Made by a program: the position numbers and the translations under genes. DNA of 64,000 nt from Apodemus sylvaticus (lineage: Eukaryota > Chordata > Mammalia > Rodentia > Muridae): positions 37,617,342 to 37,681,341 of the forward strand of contig NC_067488.1 of the NCBI RefSeq assembly GCF_947179515.1, read 5' to 3'. Below the pieces are notes generated by a model, which saw only the letters and a program-made list of their open reading frames with translations, was not told where the DNA came from and searched no databases. Numbering within the stretch: position 1 is the first letter of the stretch; every line of letters begins with the position of its first letter. Shown here one piece after another: positions 33,152-43,565 of the stretch.

Positions 33152-33484
33152 GGCTACTGTATATCCCCATACTCAACTTGATGTGTAGGGTCTAGTACTG
33201 AAGCTATCATTCACTTATATCATTGAACATGAAGAAATTGAGCTAGTGCACAAACTAGAAGTTCTACTGACCAGCTTTCATAGTGCTGCAGGGCAGTGCT
33301 ATAAACACTACTGGAAAAGAAAAGTTATAATCAATCTCATATATGAGCCATATTATGAATATCTATGCATACATTTTGTTAAACACATTTTATAATAATC
33401 TATGAGCCCTGTGATCTACAGTAATGGCATGTTTACAAGATATACTAATGTAATAGTGGGACAAATGTTAAGGAATAACCAACC
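33151..33484. other. Unassigned sequence with a templated-looking insert
   Basis: It holds the second copy (33351-33392) of a 42-bp string also found at 32130-32171, flanked by TATGAGCC at 33342-33349 and 33401-33408. The rest is unrecognised. Confidence 0.6.
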
Positions 33485-34310
33485 AGTTTTTTTTATTGGA
33501 TTTAAGGCCCACTCCATGGGATGGAATTCATGCTGCATACTGTTAATGAGGCCAAGAACCTGTGACTAGATAGTTCATGTGCCTAAGGGAAAACCAATTA
33601 GCAATAAAATGATTCCTGATTTATATCCATAGATCAGAGCATTATTCAATCCTCTTTTTGCAATAGATGAGGATTAACCCACAACTAGACATTGTGCAGA
33701 CAGTTGGAGACTTTGAAGCACTCAGCCCTAAACAGGATATCCTTATTGAACCCTTCCCCTCATGGCTCAGGGATCTATGTGAAGGAGGCAATAAAAACCA
33801 GATACAGTGCATGCCTCTACAAGATCAGCGACTTCCAGACACAACCTAAGAGAGACTGCAATGACATGCACAAAACCTGCATACATTCAAATGAGAGAAA
33901 GTTCCAGAGCACAAAAGAAGAAATGGGCACAAACAAGCCATTTGTACTTGATAACATCTGGGAGAGAGAAAATCTATTTTTTCCAATGGAGTGACACTGG
34001 GTATACCAACTATACTCCAGGGAAGGCCTCATCCTCAGGAGCAGCTGGCCAAAGCAAAACAGACTCCATGTTATGTTATGTTATGTTATGTTATGTTATG
34101 TTATGTTATGTTATGTTATGTTATGTTATGTGTACTTTTTTGTTGCTTTGATTGGCCGTGTTGTTTTGTTTCATATTGAGGGATTTTGTTGTTGTTTTGA
34201 GAGAAAGAATATGAAGTTGGGTAGACAGAGAGGTGGGAAAGATCTAGGAGTATGTGAAGGAGGGAAGTAGCATGATCATAAAATGTTATATGAAAAATGA
34301 ATGAAACAGG
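33485..34310 (+). mobile_element. Lx LINE-1 3' UTR, sense, with no ORF2 left
   Basis: CCACTCCATGGGATGGAATT, AAGAACCTGTGACTAGATAG, CACTCAGCCCTAAACAGGAT, GGAGTGACACTGGGTATACC and AAACAGACTCCATG occur in the order of the old murine Lx 3' UTR. The terminal TATGAAGTTGGGTAGACAGA and GCATGATCATAAAATGTTAT complete it. (TTATG)12 lies inside at 34071-34130. Frames of 100-114 aa across it are not genes. Confidence 0.85.
34071..34130. repeat. (TTATG)12 pentanucleotide microsatellite
   Basis: Twelve perfect 5-bp units directly after ACTCCATG of the Lx 3' UTR. All three plus-strand frames stay open through it, giving a Met-Leu-Cys-Tyr-Val pentapeptide repeat that is not a protein. Confidence 0.98.
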
Positions 34311-34425
34311 AAAAATATAGAATAGTTAGGTAAATGTGAATCTCAGATGATGATTAGTACAAAGGTTATTCTCAGTAAAACGTTACTTGTTGTGCATTTG
34401 AAATTCATCTGTCCACTATGTGCTA

Positions 34426-34429
<4 letters not shown>

Positions 34430-34477
<48 letters not shown>

Positions 34478-34500
34478 TGTGTGTGTGTGTGTGTGTGTAC
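34430..34500. repeat. (GT)n microsatellite
   Basis: About 70 bp of GT with one GA interruption near 34476. Confidence 0.97.
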
Positions 34501-35399
34501 ACGCTATATAGCCTTGACGATAAGATATGGTCTGGCTAGTAGGATGTAAAGTGAAGGGGTCCTCTGCAAAGTCTCATGCTTTTCCAAGTAAAGGGCCTTG
34601 TCCTTTAAAATCACCTCTGCTCTCTCTATGTTGCTTCAAACACAAACGCAGCTCCTATAGATTCATGCACTACTTCGCAGACGCAAGGTGACATATATGA
34701 CAGTGACTGATACTGAGATGAAAAGACACAAGAGTTCATGTTTCTATTGCTTCTTTGAGGAACCCTGCCCATGCCAGAACCACCCCCACCCCCACCCCCT
34801 GACATCATACTTTATAAGACTGATCTGTGAATCCTAGTGAGGCCTTGGTGATAGTGCCAGCTGGCTTGCAAGGTGTAAACATGTGATAGGGCCCTTGGAA
34901 ATGTGCCTCCAAATGATTAGTGTTCCTTTCTATCTCAAAAATTAATACTCAATTAAGACAAAAATACTCTGGCTTTTTAATGCACCAAAGAATAAGAACC
35001 TGCCTGAAATAACAGGGGAGTGTGGCTTATTTTTACTCTGTAACGTAAGTACTCTACCAGGGAACAAGTCTTTTTGTCATCTCTTAGATATGCCCAGGAG
35101 TTCCTATACTTTCTTTTAAGAGCTGTATGTACTAAAAATGTTTGCTGAGTGACTTCCCCATGTCAGACACTCTCCTGAGACAGGAGGTCCATAAGCCCAT
35201 AGGCTCAGCTCTGTGAGTACTTAATGTTTAGTCTGAATTGCTCCAAACCCATTACTAAGCAGCAGTCACCAATACTGCCACGTGTCTTGATGTGCAATGA
35301 ATGGCTAATGATCACTGTCGAGTTGAAATGATTGAGAGTCACCTAGGAAACACACCGCTGGCTGTGTTGGTGCTCTGAACACTCTGTAGGATCAAGTCT
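34501..35399. other. Unassigned sequence
   Basis: A short CCCCCA tract at about 34782-34799. No other recognisable repeat. Confidence 0.45.
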
Positions 35400-35555
35400 T
35401 TCCATCTTTACAGTGTTTTCATCCCATTTCACAAATGAAGAAACCAAGAAAATGAGTCTTCCTCAAATTTCCAAGGTTACACAGCTAGCAGGAGGCTGAG
35501 TCAGGATTTGAACTCAGGGATTGTGGTGTCACTGTCTAATGTCATGATACCCTAC
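35400..35555 (-). mobile_element. MIR SINE relic
   Basis: CATTTCACAAATGAAGAAAC, CCAAGGTTACACAGCTAGCA and GTCAGGATTTGAACTCAGGG are the antisense MIR core and head with good conservation. Confidence 0.9.
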
Positions 35556-35934
35556 CAACACTTTCAGACAAAGATATCCCTGTATAAGAAGAGCTGTAAA
35601 AAGAAAAGCCCAGGGATAGTGATATCCCAGAAGGGCGAATGTTCAGAGAAGGCTGGGGGAAGAATGTAGGACCTGGGGGTGAGGCATGAGGCTGGTTTGA
35701 CCTGGACTAGAATCTTCCAGGCAAAGGGAAAGCACACATGAAGACTGGGGAACAAGAGAGTGAGCATGCTCAAATCTGCACGGTCTCTGATGAGACAAAG
35801 TTGGAAAGATTGAAGAGGGAAACTAGAAGCAGCCAGACAGAAATCCAGAATTTGGTTGATCCATTTCTGAATCCTTGTCCTTCCTTTACAAGGCAAGGAT
35901 AGGAATATAGCTTACAAGCTAGATGCTCAGGTTT
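35556..35934. other. Unassigned sequence between two MIRs
   Basis: A 110-aa minus-strand frame has no recognisable motif. No repeat seen. Confidence 0.4.
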
Positions 35935-36095
35935 TTAAATCTGAGATTGCTTGAATTCAGCATCTTAGCTGTGCAAGCTTGAACCTCACTGTGGCTCATT
36001 TCCTCCTCTATAAAGTGAAGATTATTATGTGCTAACCTCATAGGATTGGAACGAATAGGAACTGGATTAATACACATGAAACTTTTAAAATAACT
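35935..36095 (+). mobile_element. MIR SINE relic
   Basis: TTGCTTGAATTCAGCATC, TAGCTGTGCAAGCTTGAACC, TCATTTCCTCCTCTATAAAG and CCTCATAGGATTGGAACGAA follow the sense MIR order. It faces away from the MIR at 35400. Confidence 0.85.
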
Positions 36096-36120
36096 GTTAT
36101 GAAATAGAAAGGGGAACCAT

Positions 36121-36121
<1 letters not shown>

Positions 36122-36153
<32 letters not shown>
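36122..36153. repeat. (ATC)n microsatellite
   Basis: Ten ATC units. The minus strand reads as a short poly-Asp run, an artefact. Confidence 0.97.
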
Positions 36154-36992
36154 CCAGCACCATAATTATCTGGTTTACCTGTTTGCTTAGCATCATCCCA
36201 GACTATGTGATTGAAGGATGGATCCATGGTGGGGGCTGGGGGTAGGAAACTGTTGAAGCTTATAGTTTGAGCAACTCTTGCCAGAAAGTGAACCCAAGGC
36301 TAGTAAGGGGAGGGTTATGCTCCCAGCCTGTCACTTGGAGTAATGCAAAGTGTCCCCACATGTCCCTTTCGGATGACAGCAAGCAAGGCCATCGCTGAAA
36401 GACAAGGACTTCTATTAACAACGAGCACAAAGGAGTTGAGCATATTAACATTTGACTTTGGAGAAAAAGAGACAAGGGCACTGAGTGGGTCTCATAATCA
36501 GAATACAGTTTCAGGGGACCTTGCTGGGGTTGCCTTCTCTGCTCTGAAGAAGCTTCCAGTTTCAGTCGACCCTGAAATAGACAAGAAACACTCCAATAGC
36601 AATGAGAACAGCTCCTTTGACAGTTTTGGGAGGGTTTTAATTCTAACACTAGTTTGTTTCAAATCTAGAATCATAATCAAAACTGTTTTCCCCTCAGGCC
36701 AAATATGATTTACCACACATTCATCTCTCCTCTACTCTGATTTTCTGAATTACACACAGGAGCCAATCTAGTCCAGGGTCATCTTGCATAGAATACACAA
36801 TCCTTAACTAAAGGAGAGAATGATGCTGTAGTTGCTGCAAACTGAATAATCACCATTAGGGATGCTATATGGAGCAAAACAACCAGAGGCACGTATTGGG
36901 GTTATTATATGTGGGGCAGATCTAAACCATGAAATTTGATGGTTTGCTTAAAATATTTGAGAAGCAAGAATTGGGTTGCCAGGATAATCATG
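36154..36992. other. Unassigned sequence
   Basis: Overlapping frames of 129 aa (minus) and 121 aa (plus) at 36260-36708 show no domain I recognise. No repeat is recognised. Confidence 0.45.
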
Positions 36993-36993
36993 C

Positions 36994-37065
<72 letters not shown>

Positions 37066-37085
37066 TTTCTTTCCTTCTTTTTTTT
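36993..37085. repeat. (TTTC)n microsatellite
   Basis: About 20 pure TTTC units followed by imperfect TTTTCTTTCC and T8. The Lys/Glu/Arg frame on the minus strand is an artefact. Confidence 0.98.
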
Positions 37086-38184
37086 CTAAGTGAAAGCATT
37101 GAAAACCAACACTGAAAAAATTGCCATGTAGTCAGAAATAAAATATTACTGCATATTTTTGTATACAAAATTAAGAAGAATCAAAATGAGGTGAAGGTTG
37201 TTCTCCATAAAATGGAAAGGGGGGACCCTTGACGTGTATCCTACCAGGGTTTCTGCGAATTCCAGGTCCACACTGCATGCATTTCAGTGCATGAGCATCG
37301 TTTTCAAGAGCTATTCAGATCATGCCTTTCTGTTTTCACTTCCTAGGAAGCAGAAGAAACAAATTGTAGGAGGTAAACTGGCAGATCACTTCTATAATTT
37401 GCAGAGAGTCAAAGCAACCACCTGATCCAGATACCCGAAGTTGTCCCTTAAGGGTCATAAGAAATCCACTCAGTCTTCTCCAAAGTCCTTTGTCCAAAAC
37501 CCAATCACCCACCCTCTCATCCTTCCTGTGCTGTACCATTCTGTGCAATCACCCAAAAAAACTGCTTTTCAGAGAAATATTATTGTTATTGGTTAAAGCA
37601 CCTACTTGGCTCAGATAGCCTCAGATTTTTTTTCTAGTGACCCAAATCTCAAATGCCTTCCAGAGTCTCATAATAATTTTATTCCCTCAGACTGCCATGG
37701 ACATTAACAGTTCTATACACTTTCTGTGTCTGTGATGACCATGACTGTTTTCATCGTGTATCTGTGGCATTCTCTCTCGTTTTAATTTGCCTGATACTTT
37801 CTTCATGCTTATACAGTGGTGTGGTTGAGAGGAAGCCTACAGAGGCATAGCATGTAGAAGGTATATCATGTCTTGGGGGTGGGGTGTCAATATGACTTAT
37901 CACGGTTGGTATTCACGTGCTCACCTTGCTGAGCCAGTGTTTATCCAGTCAGTGTACTTTAAAGATGTTCTCTCCGCCTCTTTCTGTATTCAGTGTTTCA
38001 TAAGGAAGTCACTCGGCACATCTCACACATGGGGACTCTATTACTCTGCTTGCTTGCTTGAGGGCAGAGTCTCTGTATTGTTTACAATTTTGCTCTAGTG
38101 AAGATTTGTTCTCCAGTAATATGTTTAATTAGTTGTATCATGAATCTTCATTAAATATTTACTATATACTGAGAATTTTTATTA
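37086..38184. other. Unassigned sequence
   Basis: No confident repeat. TTGCTTGAGGGCAGAGTCTC near 38050 is faintly L2-like. Confidence 0.4.
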
Positions 38185-38525
38185 CTAAAATCCTTATTGC
38201 TGTGGCAAAACAAAAACAAAACATGTTCCCCAAAACTTAAGAGAGAAGTTTATTTTGGCTCACAGTTTGGGGGATACAGCACCAGGACAGGAGAATCACC
38301 ACAAACACCATTTAGCAAGGGAATCGTGGGACAGCTACTTGTCACGATTCAGCAGATTAGAAAAAAGAGAACTTCCACCAAATTTCACTCAAATTCTCTA
38401 TTATTCTCACCAAGTCCTTGCCTTTTAAAGGTCCAAAACATCCATATTTGCTAGGTCTTAAAACATAGGAAGCTATGAGGGAAATTTCACATCCAAACTA
38501 TAATATCCTACCTACCCCCAGTTCC
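38185..38525 (-). mobile_element. LINE-1 3' end relic, antisense
   Basis: TTATTGCTGTGGCAAAACAA, AGTTTATTTTGGCTCACAGT and AATTTCACATCCAAACTATA resemble the antisense L1 3' terminus. Diverged. Confidence 0.65.
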
Positions 38526-39229
38526 CAGAGGTTCCTGGCTGTCACATTAGGGGATACATTCAGTCCAACTTCAGAAATCCATGTAGGCTTACAGTCTTTA
38601 CACTGTTCAAAGGTCTAGAGTCTCTTCTGGGACTCAAGGTAGTCTTTGAGCTATGAAACCCCGTAGAATCAAAGAGAAAGTTACATAGTCTAATACACAA
38701 TGGCACAATGTAAGCATTCTCATCTGAAAGGACTGGGAAAATAGCAAGGAAATATTGACCCAACCAAACCAAAACCAGTCAGAGCAAGTATTGAAACCTT
38801 CAGTGCCATGTTCTTCATCCTGGTTCATAGGAATAACATCTGGATTCTAGTGCACTTCTGTAGCTCTGAACTTTTACAAGTCTGTCACTTGATAAAGACA
38901 ATAAGGATAATGACAGATATTGAGAAAGATGATCAGTAAAGACAGTGTAGTACACATTTGTCCTTTAAGGGAGGCTTTGCTCACTGCCTAAAAATTTCCT
39001 AAGCATGGCTTTTGCTCTGTACATGTTTCTTTTGGTCTTCTTGCTTCTACACTTCCTCTAGAATATTCCTTTAATATTTCTTTCTGCATCCAAGGACTTC
39101 TCTCACCCACAATTCCAAATCCTTTGCTATTCTTCTGGAAAACTAGCCCTAAATGCCTACAAGTTACATGGTAATGGTGTTGCTTCTTAGGAGCAGAGAC
39201 ATTTATCCATTATATCACTTAAAAATTTA
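38526..39229. other. Unassigned sequence
   Basis: No recognisable element. Confidence 0.4.
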
Positions 39230-40333
39230 TTTTATACAAATTGCAAAGCTTGGTGTGTATAACTATAAATGCAATGTATAAATCAAAAACATACTCAAAT
39301 AGTCATCATCGGTATATAAGAAAGGAACTAACTTTGCATGCTGATGTCTTGTCCTGTTTATCCTACAGCCTTGTTATAATCATTTATTATTTCCAGGAAA
39401 GTTTCTTTCAGGAATGGCACTCTTTAGAGTTTTCTTCATAGACAAATGCATCATCTTCAAACAAATATAATTTTGTCTCTTTCTCCTCAATCTGTATACC
39501 TTGATTTCCTTTCATTTTTTTCTTTTCTTCCACCACCATCAGAACCACCACCACCACCATCACCACCATCACCATCACCACCACCATCACCACCACCATC
39601 ACCATCGTCATCACCATCACCACCATCACTACCACCATCATCACCATCATCATCATCATCACCACCACTACCACTGCCCCACTGCACCACCACTTTTCTT
39701 TGTCTAATCTACTGCTTGGAACTTCTGTATTGGTATTGGAGAGTAGTGAGAGGAACATTCTTGCCTTGTTTCCATTCTGAGGAGGTGACCACCGCATCTT
39801 ACTCTAATAACTGTGATGTTAGTTGCAGATATTTTGTAGCTTCCTCTGATCATGTGAAGGGTGCTTGTTTTATTCCTAGTATTCTGAGTGGTTTGTCATA
39901 AATGGGTATTTTGAAAAGTTCATCATGCCTTAATTGTCCCAGTTATATGGTTTTCTTTCTATTACCTACTTACCAGTCATTTATTATATATTTTTTTCAA
40001 ATGTGCAAATATCCCTATAATGCTCCCATAAATTGATTTAGTCATGTCGTACCCTCCTTATGTATTGCTTATATATTGTTGGTCTCATTTTCTTAATGTT
40101 GTTGAAGATGGTTGTGCCTCAGTGTGTGAGGAATGCTGAGGTATAGTTTATGATAATTTCTCAGTCAAATTCTGGGGTTAAGCTGATGCTCACCTCATGA
40201 AGGGCTTATAAAGTAGTCAGTTTACTTTGACTTTGTGAAAGAAAGCTAGCATCATTCATTCCTAAAACAGTTGTAAGATCTATCAATGAAATCATTTAAA
40301 CTCAATGCTGTTTTAGAGCATGTCAGTCACTGA
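39230..40333 (-). mobile_element. Ancient L1M ORF2 relic, antisense, segment 1
   Basis: CATCTTCAAACAAATATAAT with TTTTGTCTCTTTCTCCTCAA, then TGTATACCTTGATTTCCTTTC, TACTGCTTGGAACTTCTGTA and AACATTCTTGCCTTGTTTCC are the antisense of the RT region around the FADD motif in old L1 ORF2. Similarity continues to 40333, where a younger L1 is inserted, and resumes at 41460 and 41823. A (CCA)n/(ATC)n tract has grown within it at 39531-39693. No frame survives. Confidence 0.75.
39531..39693. repeat. (CCA)n/(ATC)n microsatellite, imperfect
   Basis: About 160 bp of mixed ACC and ATC triplets. The three plus-strand frames read Pro/Ser, His or Thr/Ile and stay open, so the 151-aa and 68-aa frames here are artefacts. 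Confidence 0.97.
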
Positions 40334-41196
40334 TTCATGGGCACAGGGAAAAAGTTCCTGAACAGAACACCAATAGCTTATGCTCTAAGATCAAGAATTG
40401 AGAAATGGGATCTCATAAATTACAAAGTTTCTGTAAGGCAAAGGACACCATCAAAAGGACAAAATAGCAACCAACAAATTGGGAAAAGATCTTCACCAAC
40501 CCTACATCTGATAGAGGGCTAATATCAAATATATACAAAGAACTCAAGAAGTTAGACCCCAGGGAACCAAATAACCCTATTAAAAAATGGGGTACAGACC
40601 TAAACAAAGAATTTTCACCTAAAGAAATTCAGATGGCAGAGAAGCACCTTAAGAAATGCTCAACATCATTAGTTATTAGGGAAATGCAAATCAAAACAGC
40701 CCTGAGATTTCACCTCACACCAGTAAGAATGACTAAGGTTAAAAACTCAGGAGACAGCAGGTGTTGGCAAGGATTTGGAGAAAGAGGAACACTCCTCCAC
40801 TGCTGGTGGGATTGTAAGATGGTACAACCACTATGGAAATCAGTCTGGCGGTTCCTCAGAAAACTGGACATGACACTTCAGGAGGACCCTGCTATACCTC
40901 TCCTGAGCACATACCCAGAGAATTCCCCAGCATGCAATAAGGACACATGCTCCACTATGTTCATAGCAGCCTTATTTATAATAGCCAGAAGCTGGAAAGA
41001 ATCCAGATGTCCCTCAATGGAGGAATGGATACAGAAAATGTGGTATATTTATACAATGGAATACTACTCAGCAATTAAAAACAATGAATTCATGAATTAT
41101 TTACGCAAATGGTTGGAACTGGAAAATATCCTAAGCGAGGTAACGCAATCACAAAAGAATACACATGGAATGCAGTCATTGATAAGTGGATATTAA
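40334..41196 (+). pseudogene. LINE-1 ORF2 C-terminal fragment
   Basis: From 40633 the frame is open for 187 codons to the natural ORF2 end (LISGY, stop at 41194-41196). It covers the C-terminal segment of the L1 endonuclease/reverse transcriptase. Upstream homology back to 40334 contains an in-frame stop. In the Cys-rich CX3CX7HX4C motif the second cysteine is phenylalanine (CWQGF, codon TTT at 40774-40776), whereas the copy at 15341 keeps it. Endonuclease and RT domains are absent. It is a 5'-truncated pseudogene. Confidence 0.92.
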
Positions 41197-41459
41197 TTAG
41201 CCCTGAAACTCTGAATACTGAAGATGCAATTAGCATATCAAATGATTCCCATGAAGAAGGAAGAAGAGGGCCCTAATCCTGGAAAGGCTTGATCCAGCAT
41301 TGTAGGGGAGTACCAGGACACAGAAAAGGGAGGGGGAAAGATAGGAGAATGGATGGAGAGAAGAGAACTTATGGGACGTATGGGGGGGGACACTGGGAAA
41401 GGGGAAAGCTTTTGGATTGTAAACAAAGAATATAGAAAATAAAAAAATATGTAAAAAAT
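40334..41459 (+). mobile_element. 5'-truncated LINE-1, sense, nested in the L1M relic
   Basis: It begins inside ORF2 (TTCATGGGCACAGGGAAAAA) and runs to the ORF2 stop and a 3' UTR with GGATCAAGCC-type antisense, a G-rich tract and a short A-rich end (AAATAAAAAAATATG). The 3' UTR closely resembles that of the twin-primed copy at 14885, so the two belong to one subfamily. I found no convincing TSD. Confidence 0.9.
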
Positions 41460-41548
41460 CAAATTACTTAGTGGTTATAATCATAGGCTCATTTAGAGCA
41501 TACATTTCTCTGTGTGTGAAATTTAGAAATTTTTGTCTCTTTTAAGAT
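41460..41548 (-). mobile_element. Ancient L1M ORF2 relic, antisense, segment 2
   Basis: TTACTTAGTGGTTATAATCA and AAATTTAGAAATTTTTGTCTC continue the antisense ORF2 text from segment 1 (the 'TTACTAGTTATTGGTCTGTT' region of old L1s). Short, so moderate confidence. Confidence 0.55.
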
Positions 41549-41556
41549 ATCATTCA

Positions 41557-41740
41557 GCTGGACAGTGGTGGTACACGCCTTTAATCCCAGTACTTGGGAG
41601 GCAGAGGCAGGAGGATTTCTGAGTTTGAGGCCAGCCTGATCTACAGAGTGAGTTCCAGGACAATCAGGACTACACAGAGAAACCCTGTCTCAAAAAAAAA
41701 AAAAAAAAAAAAAAAAGAAAAAGAAAAGAAAAGAAAAGAA

Positions 41741-41800
<60 letters not shown>

Positions 41801-41814
41801 AAAGAAAAAGAAAA
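41557..41814 (+). mobile_element. B1 SINE with expanded A/(GAAA)n tail
   Basis: The B1 body GCTGGACAGTGGTGG ... AACCCTGTCTC ends at about 41690. A24 follows, then about 100 bp of GAAAA/GAAA units. The short duplication ATCATTC lies at 41549-41555 and 41815-41821. It splits the L1M relic. Confidence 0.93.
41691..41814. repeat. A24 plus (GAAA)n tract
   Basis: The A-tail of the B1 has grown into a tetranucleotide array. The Phe/Ser frame on the minus strand is an artefact. Confidence 0.97.
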
Positions 41815-41822
41815 ATCATTCC

Positions 41823-42250
41823 ATTTCATCTAAATATCAAAGGAAGTTATCCTTAAATTTTCTCTTTGTCCTGTAATATCTACCCCTTCAGGAGCAATGC
41901 CATCTCTTTCTTTTCTGTTATTGCTAGTTTGTATTATCTCTATTGTTATTCAATCAAGAAAAGTTTTAATACTGTATTGGTCTTTTAAAAAATTTGCTTT
42001 ATTTCCTATTATTTTCCTAGTTTAAAGATCATTGATTTTTAATATATTTTTCATTATTTTCTGATGATTTAAGCTTAAAGTATTTTCTTTCGTTACTTTC
42101 TTTTGACATAAGCCTACATTGTTAATGTTAAATCTTTCTTCTTATATAATGCGTAAAATGCTATAATTTCCCCCTGAGCATTACTTCTGCAGCATCTAAA
42201 ATCTCTGAAAAGTTAGATCATCATTTTCTTCTTGTTTAAATTTTTCTTCA
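41823..42250 (-). mobile_element. Ancient L1M ORF2 relic, antisense, segment 3
   Basis: CCTGTAATATCTACCCCTTC, TCTTTCTTTTCTGTTATTGC, TTTAAAAAATTTGCTTTATT and CCCCCTGAGCATTACTTCTG match, in order, the antisense of ORF2 between the endonuclease and RT domains. The element therefore extended over at least 39230-42250 before later insertions. Confidence 0.7.
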
Positions 42251-43302
42251 GGTGAGAGGAACTGTCATGCAGGGGCATTATGAGTCAAGGACATAGCCTG
42301 GCAAAGGCAGAGTGAACAGAATGTATCATGTTCACAGAATACAGATTGATCTTGTCTGATACCCACAGGAGGAAAGGCTGAGGGGGTAAAAAGTTGGTCC
42401 ATGAATACCCTCAGGTGTCATGCTGAAGGGAAGAAGACAATGTTTTCTATGCTCATATTAAATCCAGTCACTGTCTTCAGTGAGAACACAGGGTTTGGCT
42501 ACCTAGAACTTATAATGTGGCTCAGGGAGACCAACTGTCCCAATGCCACTGTGTCTGGGCACTATGGGATACTATAGAAGCCTACATTTAAAGAAAGTAC
42601 TACCATGAACATAATCATTGGATTACACTACTGGATTATGCTTGACAAACAGCGGCATCTGAGCATCCTCAGAAGTGCCTCTTAGATGGCACACACCATC
42701 GACAATATGTCTGTCTTCCTCTCTGAAGCTGCAAATGTAGGTGCAGTGAGACTCCAAGATTTTTCTCCTTGGCTCTTCCAATGGCTAAGAAAGATTGCAG
42801 CTGCATATTGAACCATTTCCTACTTAGAATCCCTGGAGAGGCTTTATTTTCCCAAAAACACACCCAGTTTTCAGTATTCAGTACAATACATGATCCAAGA
42901 ATCTGACATGTGTTGAGCTTGAGATAGAAATGGCTTCATGTCCAGCAGAAAATTGAATGTTGGGAGTGCTTGGCTAATATTGGCTTTTTGACAAGGCATT
43001 GCAAAAACAAGATATACTCAGGGGACCATTAATTGGTTTATAAGCAAAATTGGAAAGTAGAGAGTCCAGAAATGAGGGGCCTGGGAGGATCAGAAAAGCT
43101 GATTCTAGATTCCAAATGGCAGATAATAATATTGACAAAATCTCTGAAAGCAAACAGTCTGACCTAACACTGCAACAAAGATCAAGTTTAAAATGTGTCT
43201 GCCGCTTAACTCTGAATGTGTCAATCAATGTACCATGAAATTGGGAGAGAACAGCAAGTGGTGAGGAAGAACAAATAATAGGTTTGAAAACTTTCTCCAT
43301 TG
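42251..43302. other. Unassigned sequence
   Basis: No recognisable repeat. The 138-aa minus-strand frame at 42974-43390 has no recognisable domain and runs into the SINE. Confidence 0.45.
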
Positions 43303-43521
43303 GGGCTGGAGAGACAACTCTGTGGTTAAGAGCCCTTTCTGAACTTCCAGAGGACCCAACTTTGATTCTCAACACCCATGTTGGTGACAATAAGCATTTT
43401 TAAGACAAGCACCAGGAATTATATGTCTTCCTCTGAACTCTGAGGATACCACACATGTATACACATGTATACACAGACACACAGACACACAGACACAGAC
43501 ACAGACACAGACAGACAGACA

Positions 43522-43561
<40 letters not shown>

Positions 43562-43565
43562 TAAA
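43303..43565 (+). mobile_element. B3/B2-type SINE with long CA-rich tail
   Basis: GGGGCTGGAGAGACAACTCT and GTGGTTAAGAGCC (A-box side), then AACTTTGATTCTCAACACCC (B-box side), CA/ACAG repeats and AAATAAA. The layout fits B3 better than B2. Confidence 0.85.
43455..43559. repeat. (ACACAG)n/(CA)n compound microsatellite
   Basis: CACAGA and CAGA units pass into a pure CA run in the SINE tail. Confidence 0.97.

Noticed and set aside
34073..34270. Pentapeptide-repeat protein (Met-Leu-Cys-Tyr-Val)
   Set aside because: All three frames give the same period because the DNA is a perfect 5-bp microsatellite.
36260..36708. Overlapping 129-aa and 121-aa frames on opposite strands
   Set aside because: Opposed frames of similar length without motifs. 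No splice signals or poly(A) site support either.
39408..39901. Poly-His, poly-Pro and Val/Met-rich proteins
   Set aside because: Translation of a CCA/ATC tract inside an antisense L1 relic.
40311..41500. TTTAGAGCAT on both sides as TSD of the younger L1
   Set aside because: The downstream copy lies about 30 bp past the A-rich end, in sequence that aligns with the interrupted L1M relic. It is more likely a coincidence or part of the old element.
41594..41833. Lys-rich protein on plus and Phe/Ser protein on minus
   Set aside because: B1 body plus its GAAA tail.
43303..43400. tRNA gene
   Set aside because: The A-box and B-box-like motifs belong to a tRNA-derived SINE head. No cloverleaf with intact stems is formed. 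The same applies to the ID, B2, B3 and B4 copies.
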